From Thalassospira sp. HF15 (lineage in GTDB: Bacteria > Pseudomonadota > Alphaproteobacteria > Rhodospirillales > Thalassospiraceae), in contig NZ_JAAVKI010000005.1 in the NCBI RefSeq assembly GCF_011806525.1, positions 397,067-461,066 of the forward strand: a stretch of DNA of 64,000 nt, written 5' to 3'. The position numbers and the translations under genes were made by a program. Shown here piece after piece: positions 46,850-56,564 of the stretch (its first letter is position 1; the number at the start of each line of letters is the position of its first letter). The notes under the pieces were generated by a model. That model had not been told where the DNA came from. It did not search any database and was given only the letters and a program-made list of their open reading frames with translations.

Positions 46850-48121
46850 ATGCATTCTTCTGATATTCAAAAACTCGTCGCCCGCCGCCAGACATTCAAG
46901 AGCCTCGAAGCACCGTTCTACAGTGATCAGGACATTCTGGATCTGGATATGGAAGTGATCTTTGGCCAGAACTGGATTTTTGTTGGCGTCGAGCCAGAAC
47001 TTCCGGAACCGGGCGACTGCGTCACCGTTGAAATCGGCGGCGCATCAATCCTGATCCTGCGTGGCGACGATATGGGCATTCGTGCCTTCCATAACGTTTG
47101 CCGTCACCGCGGCGCCAAATTGATCGATGAACGCCAGACCACGATCGGCAATATCGTCTGCCGTTATCATGGCTGGACCTATAACGAGGATGGCGACCTT
47201 ATCCTTGCCGAACACATGGGATCAGACTTTGACAAATCCTGCCATGGCCTCAAATCGGTCCATGTACGTTCCATTGCTGGCCTGATATTCATCTGCCTTG
47301 CCAAGGATGCCCCTGCCGATATCGAAGAAATGGCCAAGGTCATGGAACCCTATCTTGCGCCGCACGATCTTGCCAATTGCAAGGTGGCCCACGTTTCCGA
47401 ACTGATCGAGGAAGGAAACTGGAAGCTGACCATGGAAAATAACCGCGAGTGCTACCACTGCGAGGGCAACCACCCGCAGTTGACCGTGCCGCTCTCGGAA
47501 TTTGGATTTGGCTTCTCGCCAGATGAACTTGATCAGCGCCGCTCAGCAGACGTTGCCAAATATTCTGAAACGATCACCAATGACCATGCCCGCTGGGAAG
47601 CATGCGGTCTGCCGTCTGCCGAACAGGATCAATTGTCAAGCGTGACCGGTTTCCGCACCATGCGTTTGCCGCTGATGCGTGAAGGGGAATCGCATACCCT
47701 TGATACAAAATCGGCCTCGAAAAAGCTGCTTGGCAATTTCACCGATGCCAAACTTGGTGGGCTCAGCTTCTGGACGCATCCGAACTCCTGGCACCACTTC
47801 ATGGCCGACCATGTGGTCACGTTCAGTGTCCTACCGCTGTCGCCGAACAGAACGCTGGTGCGTACGACTTGGCTGGTTCATAAGGACGCGCACGAGAACG
47901 AGGATTACACCCTTGATAACCTTACTCACGTCTGGAACATGACCAACCAGCAGGACGCCGACCTTGTGCGTCTTGCCCAGATCGGCAGTGAGCAGCCTGC
48001 ATACGAACCGGGCCCGTATTCCAAGTTTACCGAACCGCATGTCGAGGCGTTCTGTGACTGGTATATCAAGCGCCTTGAAGACCACTTTGCATCGACCAAA
48101 GCCGGGATTGCCGCAGAATGA
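46850..48121 (+). CDS. gbcA: Glycine betaine monooxygenase, Rieske oxygenase subunit
   Basis: A 423-residue oxygenase that removes a methyl group from glycine betaine, giving dimethylglycine and formaldehyde. The Rieske cluster ligands are Cys84, His86, Cys104 and His107 (CxHx17Cx2H). The mononuclear iron site has His203 and His208. The residue bridging the two centres is Glu200 (ENNRECYHCEGNH), as in the GbcA/CntA group rather than the Asp of aromatic ring dioxygenases. Its neighbour gbcB overlaps by ATGA. Stachydrine or carnitine demethylation are alternatives, but context favours betaine. Confidence 0.9.
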   Translation: MHSSDIQKLVARRQTFKSLEAPFYSDQDILDLDMEVIFGQNWIFVGVEPELPEPGDCVTVEIGGASILILRGDDMGIRAFHNVCRHRGAKLIDERQTTIGNIVCRYHGWTYNEDGDLILAEHMGSDFDKSCHGLKSVHVRSIAGLIFICLAKDAPADIEEMAKVMEPYLAPHDLANCKVAHVSELIEEGNWKLTMENNRECYHCEGNHPQLTVPLSEFGFGFSPDELDQRRSADVAKYSETITNDHARWEACGLPSAEQDQLSSVTGFRTMRLPLMREGESHTLDTKSASKKLLGNFTDAKLGGLSFWTHPNSWHHFMADHVVTFSVLPLSPNRTLVRTTWLVHKDAHENEDYTLDNLTHVWNMTNQQDADLVRLAQIGSEQPAYEPGPYSKFTEPHVEAFCDWYIKRLEDHFASTKAGIAAE

Positions 48122-49251
48122 CCGACAAGAACACCGCCGAAGGCAAAAAGGGCGCTGAAGCACCGGTCGAAGAAATTCTGACCGAAGTCACCCGGGTCCC
48201 GTTATGGGACCCGGAGAATGACGACGTTCTTGTCTGCCGTCAGGTGCGTCAGGAAACGCATGACGTAAAGACCTTTGTCTTCTCAGGGCGTGAGCCGCGT
48301 GCGTTTCGTTTTTACCCCGGCCAGTTCATGACGTTCGAACTGCCGGTCGATGGCATGATTACCCGTTGCTATACGATCTCGGCCTCTGCGGCCCGTCCAT
48401 ACCGTATTGAAATTACCGTCAAACGGGTTCCGGGCGGCCCGGGATCAAACTGGCTGCATGACAACATGCTTCCGGGCAAGGAAATCAATGTGTCCGGACC
48501 GGGCGGTGAATTCACAGCCGATGCAACGGGCGATGACAAGCTATTGTTCATATCGGCTGGCAGCGGCATCACCCCGATGATGTCCATGACGCGAACCGCC
48601 TGTGATCTGTCAGAGCCGACCGATCTTCATTTTGTTCATGCGGCGCGCACGCCGTCTGATCTGATTTTCCGTGATGAACTTGCCCTTCTGGCCGCACAGA
48701 ACCCGACCCTGAAGGTTGCACTCACCTGCGACAGCTTTTCTGCAAGCCATCATTGGACAGGTTATACCGGCCGTCTGAGCTTGCCGATGCTGTCGCTGAT
48801 GTCGCCGGACTTCAAGGATCGCAAGGTGTTTTGTTGTGGACCGGGCCGCTTCATGGAGGGCGTGCGCAACATGCTCGAAGAAGCCGGCTTTGACATGGAC
48901 AAGTACTACGAGGAAAGCTTTGATTTCGGGGCGGAAACCGCGGGCACTTTCGAAGAGCACGCCTCCGTTGCACCGGAAATCAGCGAGCAAACCTTCCGCG
49001 TTAGCTTTAGCAAAACAGGCCATGTGGTTGAATGCAGCCCGGGAATGACCATCCTGTCTGCTGCCAAGGAAGCTGGTCTGATGCCGATGTCATCCTGCCA
49101 GCGTGGCATTTGCGGCACGTGCAAATCCAAACTGGTGTCGGGCGATGTCGACATGAACCATGGTGGCGGCATTCGTCAGCGCGAAATCGATCAGGGCAAG
49201 ATCCTGATTTGCTGCTCGACCCCGCTTTCAGATGTCGAGGTCGAGCTTTAA
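48118..49251 (+). CDS. gbcB: Glycine betaine monooxygenase reductase subunit
   Basis: A 377-residue electron-transfer partner of GbcA. Domains in order: FAD-binding (RCYTISASAARPYRIEITVKR), NAD(P)-binding (LLFISAGSGITPMMSM and KVFCCGPGRFMEGV), and a C-terminal plant-type 2Fe-2S ferredoxin with CQRGICGTCKSKL and a later Cys in ILICCSTP. The N terminus has about 30 extra polar residues. Translationally coupled to gbcA and followed by a strong terminator. Confidence 0.92.
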   Translation: MTDKNTAEGKKGAEAPVEEILTEVTRVPLWDPENDDVLVCRQVRQETHDVKTFVFSGREPRAFRFYPGQFMTFELPVDGMITRCYTISASAARPYRIEITVKRVPGGPGSNWLHDNMLPGKEINVSGPGGEFTADATGDDKLLFISAGSGITPMMSMTRTACDLSEPTDLHFVHAARTPSDLIFRDELALLAAQNPTLKVALTCDSFSASHHWTGYTGRLSLPMLSLMSPDFKDRKVFCCGPGRFMEGVRNMLEEAGFDMDKYYEESFDFGAETAGTFEEHASVAPEISEQTFRVSFSKTGHVVECSPGMTILSAAKEAGLMPMSSCQRGICGTCKSKLVSGDVDMNHGGGIRQREIDQGKILICCSTPLSDVEVEL

Positions 49252-49276
49252 TTCATCTGATATCGCCGAATGATTT

Positions 49277-49316
49277 AAAACGCCCTGCTCACGTCTTACC
49301 GTCAGCAGGGCGTTTT
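49277..49316. terminator. Bidirectional terminator between gbcB and the gbdR-like gene
   Basis: Perfect 13-base stem AAAACGCCCTGCT / AGCAGGGCGTTTT with a 14-base loop, between the convergent gbcB and AraC-type genes. It ends two bases before the regulator stop. Confidence 0.92.
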
Positions 49317-49317
49317 C

Positions 49318-50370
49318 TTATGCCTGTGCATCCATCTGCGGCGGTGCTTCTTCAACCATGGCATTGGTCGCTAGCGAGTCGGGAATCGGCCGACGCAGGG
49401 CCTGCGGCGTACATCCATAGCGACGCCGGAACATACGGCTTAGATGTGACGAATCACAAAAGCCGCAATCAACCGCGATCTGGGCAACCGATTTGTCACT
49501 TTTTTCAATCAGGTGCTGGGCAAGATCAAGCCGGATATTTAGGAACGCCACCTGCGGTGACGTATCGAGCGCCAATCTGAAATGCCGTTCGATCTGGCGC
49601 TTGCTATTGCCCATACGGCGCGCGATTTCCTGAACCGAAATCGGCATATCGATATTTTGCTGCATGATCAAAAGCGCACGCTGCACAATCTGATCCTGTG
49701 TCTTCAGATCCAGTGGAATACCCGGCTGCGGCTTTTCGGCCTGAAGGGCGTCATCAATAATCATGATATGCAGGCTTTTGTTCGCCTGGGCACGCCCAAC
49801 ATGCTTGTCAACCAGATAGGCCGCCAGATGTGCGGAACTCACCCCGCCCGAACACGTCAACCGATCGCGATCAACCACGAAAATCTGCTCGGTGACTGGG
49901 TCAAGCCCTTCAAATTGCTCGACAACCTCGGAATGATGGAACCAACTGACACAACAGCGATACCCATCAAGCAAACCTGCTTCATGCAGCATGAATACCC
50001 CGGTACAAACACCGACGAGCGGCACACCGGCAGCAGCCGCTTCGTGCAGGAATTTCTGATAGGCAGGACTGAGCTTCTCGGTGTCATCCATCAACCCGCC
50101 AACAACAACGATATAGTTGAACCGTCTCGGGTCGCCCAGTCGCTCCTTGGGATGAACCGCAATACCGCTACTTGATGTAATCGGGTCCATCGTGTCGGAA
50201 AGAACCGTCCATTTACACAGAATTTGACGACTGCGATCACCTTCGTCCGCGGCCAGTCGCAAGACATCGACAAAATTGGCAAAAGCACACAGCGTAAAGC
50301 GCTTTGCGAGGATAAAACCGACGTTCAAACGCGGTGCGGTTTGGGCACGGGAATCAGGCTTCTTGAGCAT
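49318..50370 (-). CDS. gbdR: GlxA-type AraC regulator of betaine catabolism
   Basis: A 350-residue activator with an N-terminal GATase-1-like domain (nucleophile elbow VGVCTGVFMLHEAG, Cys kept) and a C-terminal AraC DNA-binding domain (SVQEIARRMGNSKRQIERHF and SVAQIAVDCGFCDSSHLSRMFRRRYG). GGAGG five bases before ATG 50370 fixes the start. Its location among gbcAB, etfBA and the dimethylglycine dehydrogenase gene fits GbdR, which responds to glycine betaine and dimethylglycine in Pseudomonas. Confidence 0.85.
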   Translation of the reverse strand: MLKKPDSRAQTAPRLNVGFILAKRFTLCAFANFVDVLRLAADEGDRSRQILCKWTVLSDTMDPITSSSGIAVHPKERLGDPRRFNYIVVVGGLMDDTEKLSPAYQKFLHEAAAAGVPLVGVCTGVFMLHEAGLLDGYRCCVSWFHHSEVVEQFEGLDPVTEQIFVVDRDRLTCSGGVSSAHLAAYLVDKHVGRAQANKSLHIMIIDDALQAEKPQPGIPLDLKTQDQIVQRALLIMQQNIDMPISVQEIARRMGNSKRQIERHFRLALDTSPQVAFLNIRLDLAQHLIEKSDKSVAQIAVDCGFCDSSHLSRMFRRRYGCTPQALRRPIPDSLATNAMVEEAPPQMDAQA

Positions 50371-50786
50371 CGGTTCCTCCGATACAGGCAAGGTTGTCAG
50401 GTTTGTCGTAGCGGTAATCTCACTTTGACGCAAACATTCTATTTTTTGGCGCAAAAAGTCGCCAGATTAATTTTCACGATACCGAGGGATGTATCGGGTA
50501 AGCAAGAGAAACACAGGGTCTCGGCAGAATCAACAATCGGATTGCGATGAAGAAGCCAAAATCGGCAAACAGTACATTCGCGCCCCGAAACGTTGGCCAA
50601 AAAAATGTGTGACAATTGTCCCGTTCCCGGAAATCGGCATCCTGAATTGCACCAAGTTAAATGTCGCCTCCGGTAGTGTCACATCACGTAACGCTTCCAG
50701 TCTTTGAAACATAACACGGGTCGCTTTTGCCTGCGGCCACCCCGGACCAGACCGACCTGATCCGGATTTCGTCAGAGAGGGAAATG
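50371..50786. promoter_or_regulatory. Regulatory region between gbdR and etfB
   Basis: 416 bases between divergent genes. A direct repeat TGACGCAAA (50426-50434) and TGGCGCAAA (50447-50455), spaced 21 bases, lies about 60 bases upstream of gbdR. The right half probably holds the promoter of etfBA-purU-dehydrogenase. No gene is supported in it. Confidence 0.5.
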
Positions 50787-51536
50787 ATGAAGGTTCTCGT
50801 ACCTGTTAAACGGGTCGTCGACTACAACGTGAAAGTCCGCGTCAAGGCGGATGGTTCCGGTGTTGACCTTGCCAATGTCAAAATGTCGATGAACCCCTTC
50901 GACGAAATCGCTGTCGAGGAAGCCATTCGCCTCAAAGAGGCCGGCCAGGCTGACGAAATCGTCGCTGTCTCGATTGGTCCGGCACAGGCACAGGAAACGT
51001 TGCGCACCGCCCTTGCCATGGGTGCAGACCGCGCAATCCTGATTACGGTTGATGGTCCTGTGGAACCGCTTGATGTCGCAAAAATCCTCAAGGGCGTTGT
51101 CGAAGCCGAAGAACCCGGCCTCGTTATTCTGGGCAAGCAGGCGATTGATGATGACGCCAACCAGACCGGGCAGATGCTTTCGGCCCTGCTGGGTTGGTCA
51201 CAGGCAACCTTTGCCTCAAGACTCGAACTCTCGGCCGACCATGCGAAAGTCACGCGTGAAGTTGATGGCGGCCTTCAGGCAATCAGCGTCAGCCTGCCGG
51301 CAATCGTCACAGCAGATCTGCGCCTCAATGAGCCGCGCTATGCGTCACTTCCCAACATCATGAAGGCCAAGAAAAAGCCGCTTGATAGCAAAACTGCCGC
51401 TGACTTCGGCGTAACCGTTGGCTCGCGTCTCCGTGTGATCCGGGTTGAAGAACCCGCAACGCGTCAGGCCGGCATCAAGGTTGTTGATGTTGCCGAACTC
51501 ACCGACAAACTCAAAAATGAAGCTGGCGTCATCTGA
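50787..51536 (+). CDS. etfB: Electron transfer flavoprotein beta subunit
   Basis: A 249-residue AMP-binding subunit of ETF. It begins [20 protein letters not shown] and contains [16 protein letters not shown] and the loop [32 protein letters not shown] five bases upstream supports the second of two adjacent ATG codons. It starts the unit etfB-etfA-purU-dimethylglycine dehydrogenase, so it very likely takes electrons from that dehydrogenase. Confidence 0.95.
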   Translation: MKVLVPVKRVVDYNVKVRVKADGSGVDLANVKMSMNPFDEIAVEEAIRLKEAGQADEIVAVSIGPAQAQETLRTALAMGADRAILITVDGPVEPLDVAKILKGVVEAEEPGLVILGKQAIDDDANQTGQMLSALLGWSQATFASRLELSADHAKVTREVDGGLQAISVSLPAIVTADLRLNEPRYASLPNIMKAKKKPLDSKTAADFGVTVGSRLRVIRVEEPATRQAGIKVVDVAELTDKLKNEAGVI

Positions 51537-51556
51537 CCCAGGCGGAGATTGAAATC

Positions 51557-52492
51557 ATGGCTATTCTTCTTTTTGCCGAACACGATAACACCGCCCTGTC
51601 GGAACAGACTGCAAAGGCGCTGAGTGCCTCATCCCAGATCAGTGGCGATGTCGATATTCTGGTCGCGGGCAAGGACGTTGCCTCTGTTGCAGAACAGGCA
51701 TCCAAGCTTGCTGGTGTGCGAAGTGTTTTGGTCGCTGAAAGCGACGCGCTGGCAAATCACCTTGCCGAAAATGCCGCAAACCTGATCGTCTCGCTTTCAG
51801 ATGCCTATGACACCATCGTTGCTGCCGCAACCGCCAACGGCAAAAACATCCTGCCGCGCGTTGCCGCCCTGCTTGACGTCATGCAGATCTCCGAAGTCAT
51901 GGAAGTTGTCGACGCGGAAACCTTCAAACGTCCGATTTATGCCGGTAACGCCATTGAGGTTGTTCAGAGCACCGATGCCAAAAAAGTCCTGACCATCAGA
52001 ACCTCAAGCTTTGGCGCGACTGAAGCCGGAGAAAATGCGGCAGAGATCAAACCGATTGATGCGGGCTCGACAGAATCCGGAAAATCTTCCTTCCTTGAAA
52101 ACATTCTGTCGGAAAATGATCGACCAGAACTCGGTTCTGCCAAAATTATTGTTTCCGGTGGTCGCGCCCTTGGATCGGAAGAAAAGTTCAAAGCCGTCAT
52201 CACGCCGCTTGCTGACAAGCTTGGCGCGGCGGTGGGTGCATCGCGCGCGGCGGTTGATGCGGGCTATGCGCCCAACGATCTTCAGGTGGGGCAGACGGGT
52301 AAAGTTGTCGCACCGGACCTATATATCGCCTGTGGCATTTCCGGTGCCATTCAGCATCTGGCAGGCATGAAGGATTCAAAGATCATCGTTGCCATCAACA
52401 CCGACGAAGAAGCACCGATCTTCCAGGTCGCAGATTACGGCATCGTCGGTGATCTGTTCGACATCCTGCCGCAGCTGGAAAACCAGCTTTAA
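51557..52492 (+). CDS. etfA: Electron transfer flavoprotein alpha subunit
   Basis: A 311-residue FAD-binding subunit of ETF. The C-terminal FAD domain shows VSGGRALGSEEKF, VGASRAAVDAGYAPNDLQVGQTGKVVAPDLYIACGISGAIQHLAGMKDSK and AINTDEEAPIFQVADYGIVGD, all standard for EtfA. GGCGGAG lies upstream of the ATG. It is 20 bases downstream of etfB. Confidence 0.96.
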   Translation: MAILLFAEHDNTALSEQTAKALSASSQISGDVDILVAGKDVASVAEQASKLAGVRSVLVAESDALANHLAENAANLIVSLSDAYDTIVAAATANGKNILPRVAALLDVMQISEVMEVVDAETFKRPIYAGNAIEVVQSTDAKKVLTIRTSSFGATEAGENAAEIKPIDAGSTESGKSSFLENILSENDRPELGSAKIIVSGGRALGSEEKFKAVITPLADKLGAAVGASRAAVDAGYAPNDLQVGQTGKVVAPDLYIACGISGAIQHLAGMKDSKIIVAINTDEEAPIFQVADYGIVGDLFDILPQLENQL

Positions 52493-52527
52493 AGCTTAAC
52501 CAGAGAAATCGAGACGGAATCAAACCA

Positions 52528-53385
52528 GTGAACGATACCTCTTACATCCTGCGTGTTGCCTGCGACGACCAGCCGGGCATCGTTGCGACCGTTACCTCGG
52601 CTCTGGCCACGCGCGGCGCCAATATCGCCGAGTCCAACCAGTTCTGGGACCGCCACACCAACAAGTTCTTTCTGCGCGTTGCTATCAGCACGCCCTCCGA
52701 TGTCGACAGGGAATCAATTGCCCTGTCGCTCAACCCGGCAGTTGATCGCTTCAATCTGAAGCTCAAGATCGATGAAGTCGCACGCCGTCCGAAAATCATC
52801 ATCATGGTCTCGAAGTTCGACCATGCGATGCTTCACCTTCTCTACCAAATCAAGGTCGGCTGGCTTGACGCCGAAGTTGCTGCCATCGTCTCGAACCACG
52901 AAGATGCCCGCAAGGTTGCCGACCAGGAAGGCATTCCCTTCTACTACTGGCCGGTGAACAAGGAAAACAAGGCCGAGCAGGAAGCAAAGCTTGCCGACCT
53001 GATCAAGGAAACCAAGTCCGAACTGGTGGTGCTTGCGCGTTACATGCAGGTCCTGACCAACGAACTTTCCAGCCAGTTCTATGGCATGATCATCAACATT
53101 CACCACTCGTTCCTGCCATCCTTCAAAGGGGCAAAGCCATACCATCAGGCTTATGACCGTGGGGTAAAACTGATCGGGGCGACAGCCCACTATGTCACGC
53201 CGGACCTCGATGAAGGTCCGATCATTGAACAGGAAACCGAACGCGTAAATCACGCGATGTCGGCAGACGATTTCGTGGCGGCTGGCCGTGATATCGAATC
53301 ACGGGTTCTGGCGCGCGCTGTGAAATACCATCTCGAAGGCAGGGTGATGCTCAACGATCACCGAACAGTTGTCTTCACTTTGTAG
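52528..53385 (+). CDS. purU: Formyltetrahydrofolate deformylase
   Basis: A 285-residue enzyme that hydrolyses 10-formyl-tetrahydrofolate to formate and tetrahydrofolate. An N-terminal ACT domain (residues 5-80) precedes the formyltransferase-fold domain with INIHHSFLPSFKGAKPYHQAYDRGVKLIGATAHYVTPDLDEGPII, including the catalytic His and Asp. Translation starts at GTG. Beside a folate-linked demethylating dehydrogenase it would recycle folate carrying C1 units from betaine methyl groups. Confidence 0.95.
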   Translation: MNDTSYILRVACDDQPGIVATVTSALATRGANIAESNQFWDRHTNKFFLRVAISTPSDVDRESIALSLNPAVDRFNLKLKIDEVARRPKIIIMVSKFDHAMLHLLYQIKVGWLDAEVAAIVSNHEDARKVADQEGIPFYYWPVNKENKAEQEAKLADLIKETKSELVVLARYMQVLTNELSSQFYGMIINIHHSFLPSFKGAKPYHQAYDRGVKLIGATAHYVTPDLDEGPIIEQETERVNHAMSADDFVAAGRDIESRVLARAVKYHLEGRVMLNDHRTVVFTL

Positions 53386-53480
53386 TAAACTCCCGCAAAA
53401 GGGGCCGGCTTTGACCGGTCCCTGACGCGTTTTGCCATGCCGAGCACTGACAAACATCTCGGAAAGAAGGATTGAGAGAA

Positions 53481-56042
53481 ATGAGCGCATTTCCAAGCAA
53501 GGCCAAAGTCGTCATCGTCGGTCTCGGCGGTATTGTTGGCTCCTCGGTGGCACATCACCTGATCGAAAATGGCTGGGACGATATTGTCGGCATCGACAAA
53601 TCGGGCATTCCGACCGATATCGGCTCGACCGCACACGCATCGGACTTCTGCTATGCAACCAGCCACGACCTGCTGACCACCTGGACCACCATGTATTCCA
53701 TGGATTTCTACGAAAAGATGGGCCATTACGCGCGCATCGGCGGTCTGGAAGTCGCACGTGTTGGTGATGACGAACGCATGGGCGAATTGAAACGCCGTGT
53801 TGATTCCGGCAAGGCATTTGGCACCAACGTCAAAATGATCTCGGCCGCCGAAGCCAAGGAAAAATTCCCGCTCCTCGAAGAAGACCAGATTCAGGGCGCA
53901 ATGTGGGACCCGGATGCCGGCCTTGTCACCCCACGCTCCCAGACGGTTGCCGGCAAACTGATTGATCAGGCCGAAGCAACTGGCAAGCTCAAGATCTTTG
54001 CTAACACATCGGCGCTTGAACTCATCACTGAAGATGGCCGCATCAAGGGTGTCGTCACCGAACGCGGCACGATCCATGCCGACTATGTGGTTGTCTGTGC
54101 CGGTCTGTGGGGCCGTCTGATTGCTGAAATGGCCGGTGAAGACCTGCCGGTCATGCCGGTCGACCATCCGCTGACCTTCTTCGGGCCGTATAACGAGTTC
54201 GAAGGTACTGGTGTTGAAATCGGATATCCGTTGCTCCGCGACCAGGGCAACTCCGCCTATATGCGCGATACCGGCGATCCCAAAAGCACCGAGGGTGGCC
54301 AGATCGAATGGGGCTACTATTACGAGGAAAACCCGCGTCTGGTCCATCCGCGCGACATCCTTGAAAAGGATCAGGCACGCCTGTCCCCGTCTCAGCGCGA
54401 CCTCGAACTCGAAGACGTGATCGAGCCGCTTGAACGCGCCATGGAACTGACCCCGATCCTGACCGAGCTTGGTTTTAACGAAAGCCACTCGTTCAATGGC
54501 CTGCTGCAGTCATCCGCTGATGGCGGCCCGTCAATGGGTGAAAGTCAGAACCTGCGAGGCCTTTGGTACGCTGTTGGGATCTGGATTAAAGACGGACCGG
54601 GCATGGGCAAACTGATCGCCGACTGGATGACCCATGGCCGCACTCATGTTGACCATGCGTCTGTCGATTTCTCGCGCTTTAACAAGTTCCAGCTGAACGA
54701 ACAATATATCCATGACCGTTGCTATGAGACGGCGAAAAAGATCTACAACCCGCCGGTCCACCCGCGCGAACCGTTCGCCAATGCCCGTGGCATTCGCCGT
54801 TCACCATTCTACGAACGCGAAGTCGAACTGGGCGGCTATTTCATGGAACTGGGTGGTTGGGAACGTGCGCATGGCTACGCCGCCAACGAGCACCTTCTGG
54901 AAAAATACGCTGATCGCGTACCGGTCCGTGAACATGAATGGGACACCCGCCATTTCTGGCGCGTCTCGAACGCCGAACAGCTCGCTATGAGTGACGATTG
55001 CGGCATCATCAACCTGTCGCACTTCCACATGACCGACATTTCCGGCCCGGATCATGTCGAACTGATGGAATGGCTTTGTGCTGCCAAAATCGGCGGGGAT
55101 GCCAATATCGGCAAGGGTATCTATACCCACATGCTTGATGACGAAGGCATGGTTCGCGCCGACTTCACCGTCTTCCGCATGGAGGACCGCTGCCGTCTGG
55201 TCAATGGTGCCGATGCCGGCCCGCGTGACCTGACCTATATGCGCCGGACCGCCCAGGACAAGGGTTGGGATGTCACCATCACTGATGTGACCGAAGATTA
55301 CACCACGATTGGCATCTGGGGCCCGAACGCGCGCGAAAACCTCAAAAAGGTTGTCGCGGACCCCGAGGCGCTCAATGTTGAAAACTTCCCGTTTGCCGCC
55401 ATTCGTCCGATCACGATTGCCGGCAAGACCGTCTCGGCCTTCCGCATTTCCTATGTCGGCGAGCAGGGCTGGGAACTTCACATGCGTTATGAAGACGGTC
55501 TGGCTGTCTGGGATGCGCTACGCGACATCGGTGTTCTGGCTGTTGGTGTTGAAACCTACGCCAACTCACGCCGTCTCGAAAAATCGCTACGCCTGCAGAA
55601 CGCAGACCTGCACACCCAGTACAACCTGCTGGAAGCTGGTCTGGCCCGTCCGAAAGTGAAGGAAGCTGACTTCCGCGGTAAAGCCAAGCATGTCGAGTTC
55701 CGCGAACGCGATCATCAGCCGGCAATGCTCTGCACGCTGATCATGACCGAAAACGTCGATGCCAACGGTGTTGCCCGTTACCCGGTCGGAAGCCTGCCGG
55801 TGATGGATCCGGAAACCGGCAAGACCCTGATCGATGAACTGGGCCGTCGCTCCTACACCACCTCGATCGCCTTTGGACCGAGTGTTGGGAAAAACATCGC
55901 CCTTGCTTACCTGCCCTCGGATTACTGCCAGGAAGGTCGCAAACTGATCGTGTCTTATATGGACGAGATCTACCCGGTCGAAGTCTATGGCATCGGCTAC
56001 AAACCGATCTACGACCCGGAGAATCTCAAGCCGCGTAGTTAG
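53481..56042 (+). CDS. Dimethylglycine dehydrogenase-like FAD/folate enzyme
   Basis: An 853-residue enzyme. Residues 8-400 form a DAO-type FAD domain (VVIVGLGGIVGSSVAHHL). GSTAHASDF keeps the His that binds FAD covalently in mammalian dimethylglycine dehydrogenase. A FAO-type linker domain and a C-terminal GcvT-like tetrahydrofolate domain follow (from about 430). Length matches mammalian DMGDH. It should oxidise dimethylglycine to sarcosine, passing the methyl group to folate and electrons to ETF. A sarcosine dehydrogenase role cannot be excluded. GAGAG before ATG 53481 fixes the start. Confidence 0.88.
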   Translation: MSAFPSKAKVVIVGLGGIVGSSVAHHLIENGWDDIVGIDKSGIPTDIGSTAHASDFCYATSHDLLTTWTTMYSMDFYEKMGHYARIGGLEVARVGDDERMGELKRRVDSGKAFGTNVKMISAAEAKEKFPLLEEDQIQGAMWDPDAGLVTPRSQTVAGKLIDQAEATGKLKIFANTSALELITEDGRIKGVVTERGTIHADYVVVCAGLWGRLIAEMAGEDLPVMPVDHPLTFFGPYNEFEGTGVEIGYPLLRDQGNSAYMRDTGDPKSTEGGQIEWGYYYEENPRLVHPRDILEKDQARLSPSQRDLELEDVIEPLERAMELTPILTELGFNESHSFNGLLQSSADGGPSMGESQNLRGLWYAVGIWIKDGPGMGKLIADWMTHGRTHVDHASVDFSRFNKFQLNEQYIHDRCYETAKKIYNPPVHPREPFANARGIRRSPFYEREVELGGYFMELGGWERAHGYAANEHLLEKYADRVPVREHEWDTRHFWRVSNAEQLAMSDDCGIINLSHFHMTDISGPDHVELMEWLCAAKIGGDANIGKGIYTHMLDDEGMVRADFTVFRMEDRCRLVNGADAGPRDLTYMRRTAQDKGWDVTITDVTEDYTTIGIWGPNARENLKKVVADPEALNVENFPFAAIRPITIAGKTVSAFRISYVGEQGWELHMRYEDGLAVWDALRDIGVLAVGVETYANSRRLEKSLRLQNADLHTQYNLLEAGLARPKVKEADFRGKAKHVEFRERDHQPAMLCTLIMTENVDANGVARYPVGSLPVMDPETGKTLIDELGRRSYTTSIAFGPSVGKNIALAYLPSDYCQEGRKLIVSYMDEIYPVEVYGIGYKPIYDPENLKPRS

Positions 56043-56068
56043 GTTTTTAGCTCAGCCACAAATGAGAA

Positions 56069-56103
56069 AGACCCTGTCATCCGTGAGATGGCAGGGTCCT
56101 TTT
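56069..56103 (+). terminator. Terminator of the etfBA-purU-dehydrogenase operon
   Basis: GACCCTGTCAT / ATGGCAGGGTC with a 7-base loop (one G-T pair) followed by CTTTTTA, about 28 bases after the dehydrogenase stop. Confidence 0.9.
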
Positions 56104-56106
56104 TAT

Positions 56107-56547
56107 TTGGTTGTGGGTAAACACTCAGAACTGGAACATGAGATCGCGCATTTGAATAAGGAGCTTGAGACTGTCCGCATTGGCCTGAACAAGGTCATCG
56201 AGGCCTTGGGCCCCGATGCAAGGTCTCACGAAATCCGTGCATTTTTTGACGACAAGTCAGAACAGATTCATCGTCTGAAGCTCGACATCTCCCGATGTGA
56301 ACGGGAACTGGCCGAGACAACACTGTCCAAAAGCATCGACCGCATTGTCTCTCGCAACAACAAGTTGATCGCAAAGCTGCAAACCTGGTCACGCGATCCG
56401 GAGGCCATCGTCCCGCTGCGCCAGATCATCGATAGACTGACCATTCACGTCATCTGGAATGAGGCCGAGGAATGCTGGCAGCGAAGCTGCGAGGTGACGT
56501 TTGACTTTCCAGCAATCATCGCCGCCGACAAGCGACTTTCTTCCTGA
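56107..56547 (+). pseudogene. C-terminal remnant of a serine site-specific recombinase
   Basis: The frame encodes about 146 residues beginning near GKHSELEHEIAHLNKELETV, with a long coiled coil and the end segment IVPLRQIIDRLTIHVIW. This resembles the C-terminal region of large serine recombinases. There is no catalytic N-terminal domain; upstream the frame runs into the dehydrogenase terminator. It is therefore a truncated relic, not a working gene. Codon use differs from the preceding operon. The family assignment rests on the pattern of the coiled coil and IIDR motif only. Confidence 0.5.
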
Positions 56548-56564
56548 CCGGCAAAACGGCACAC

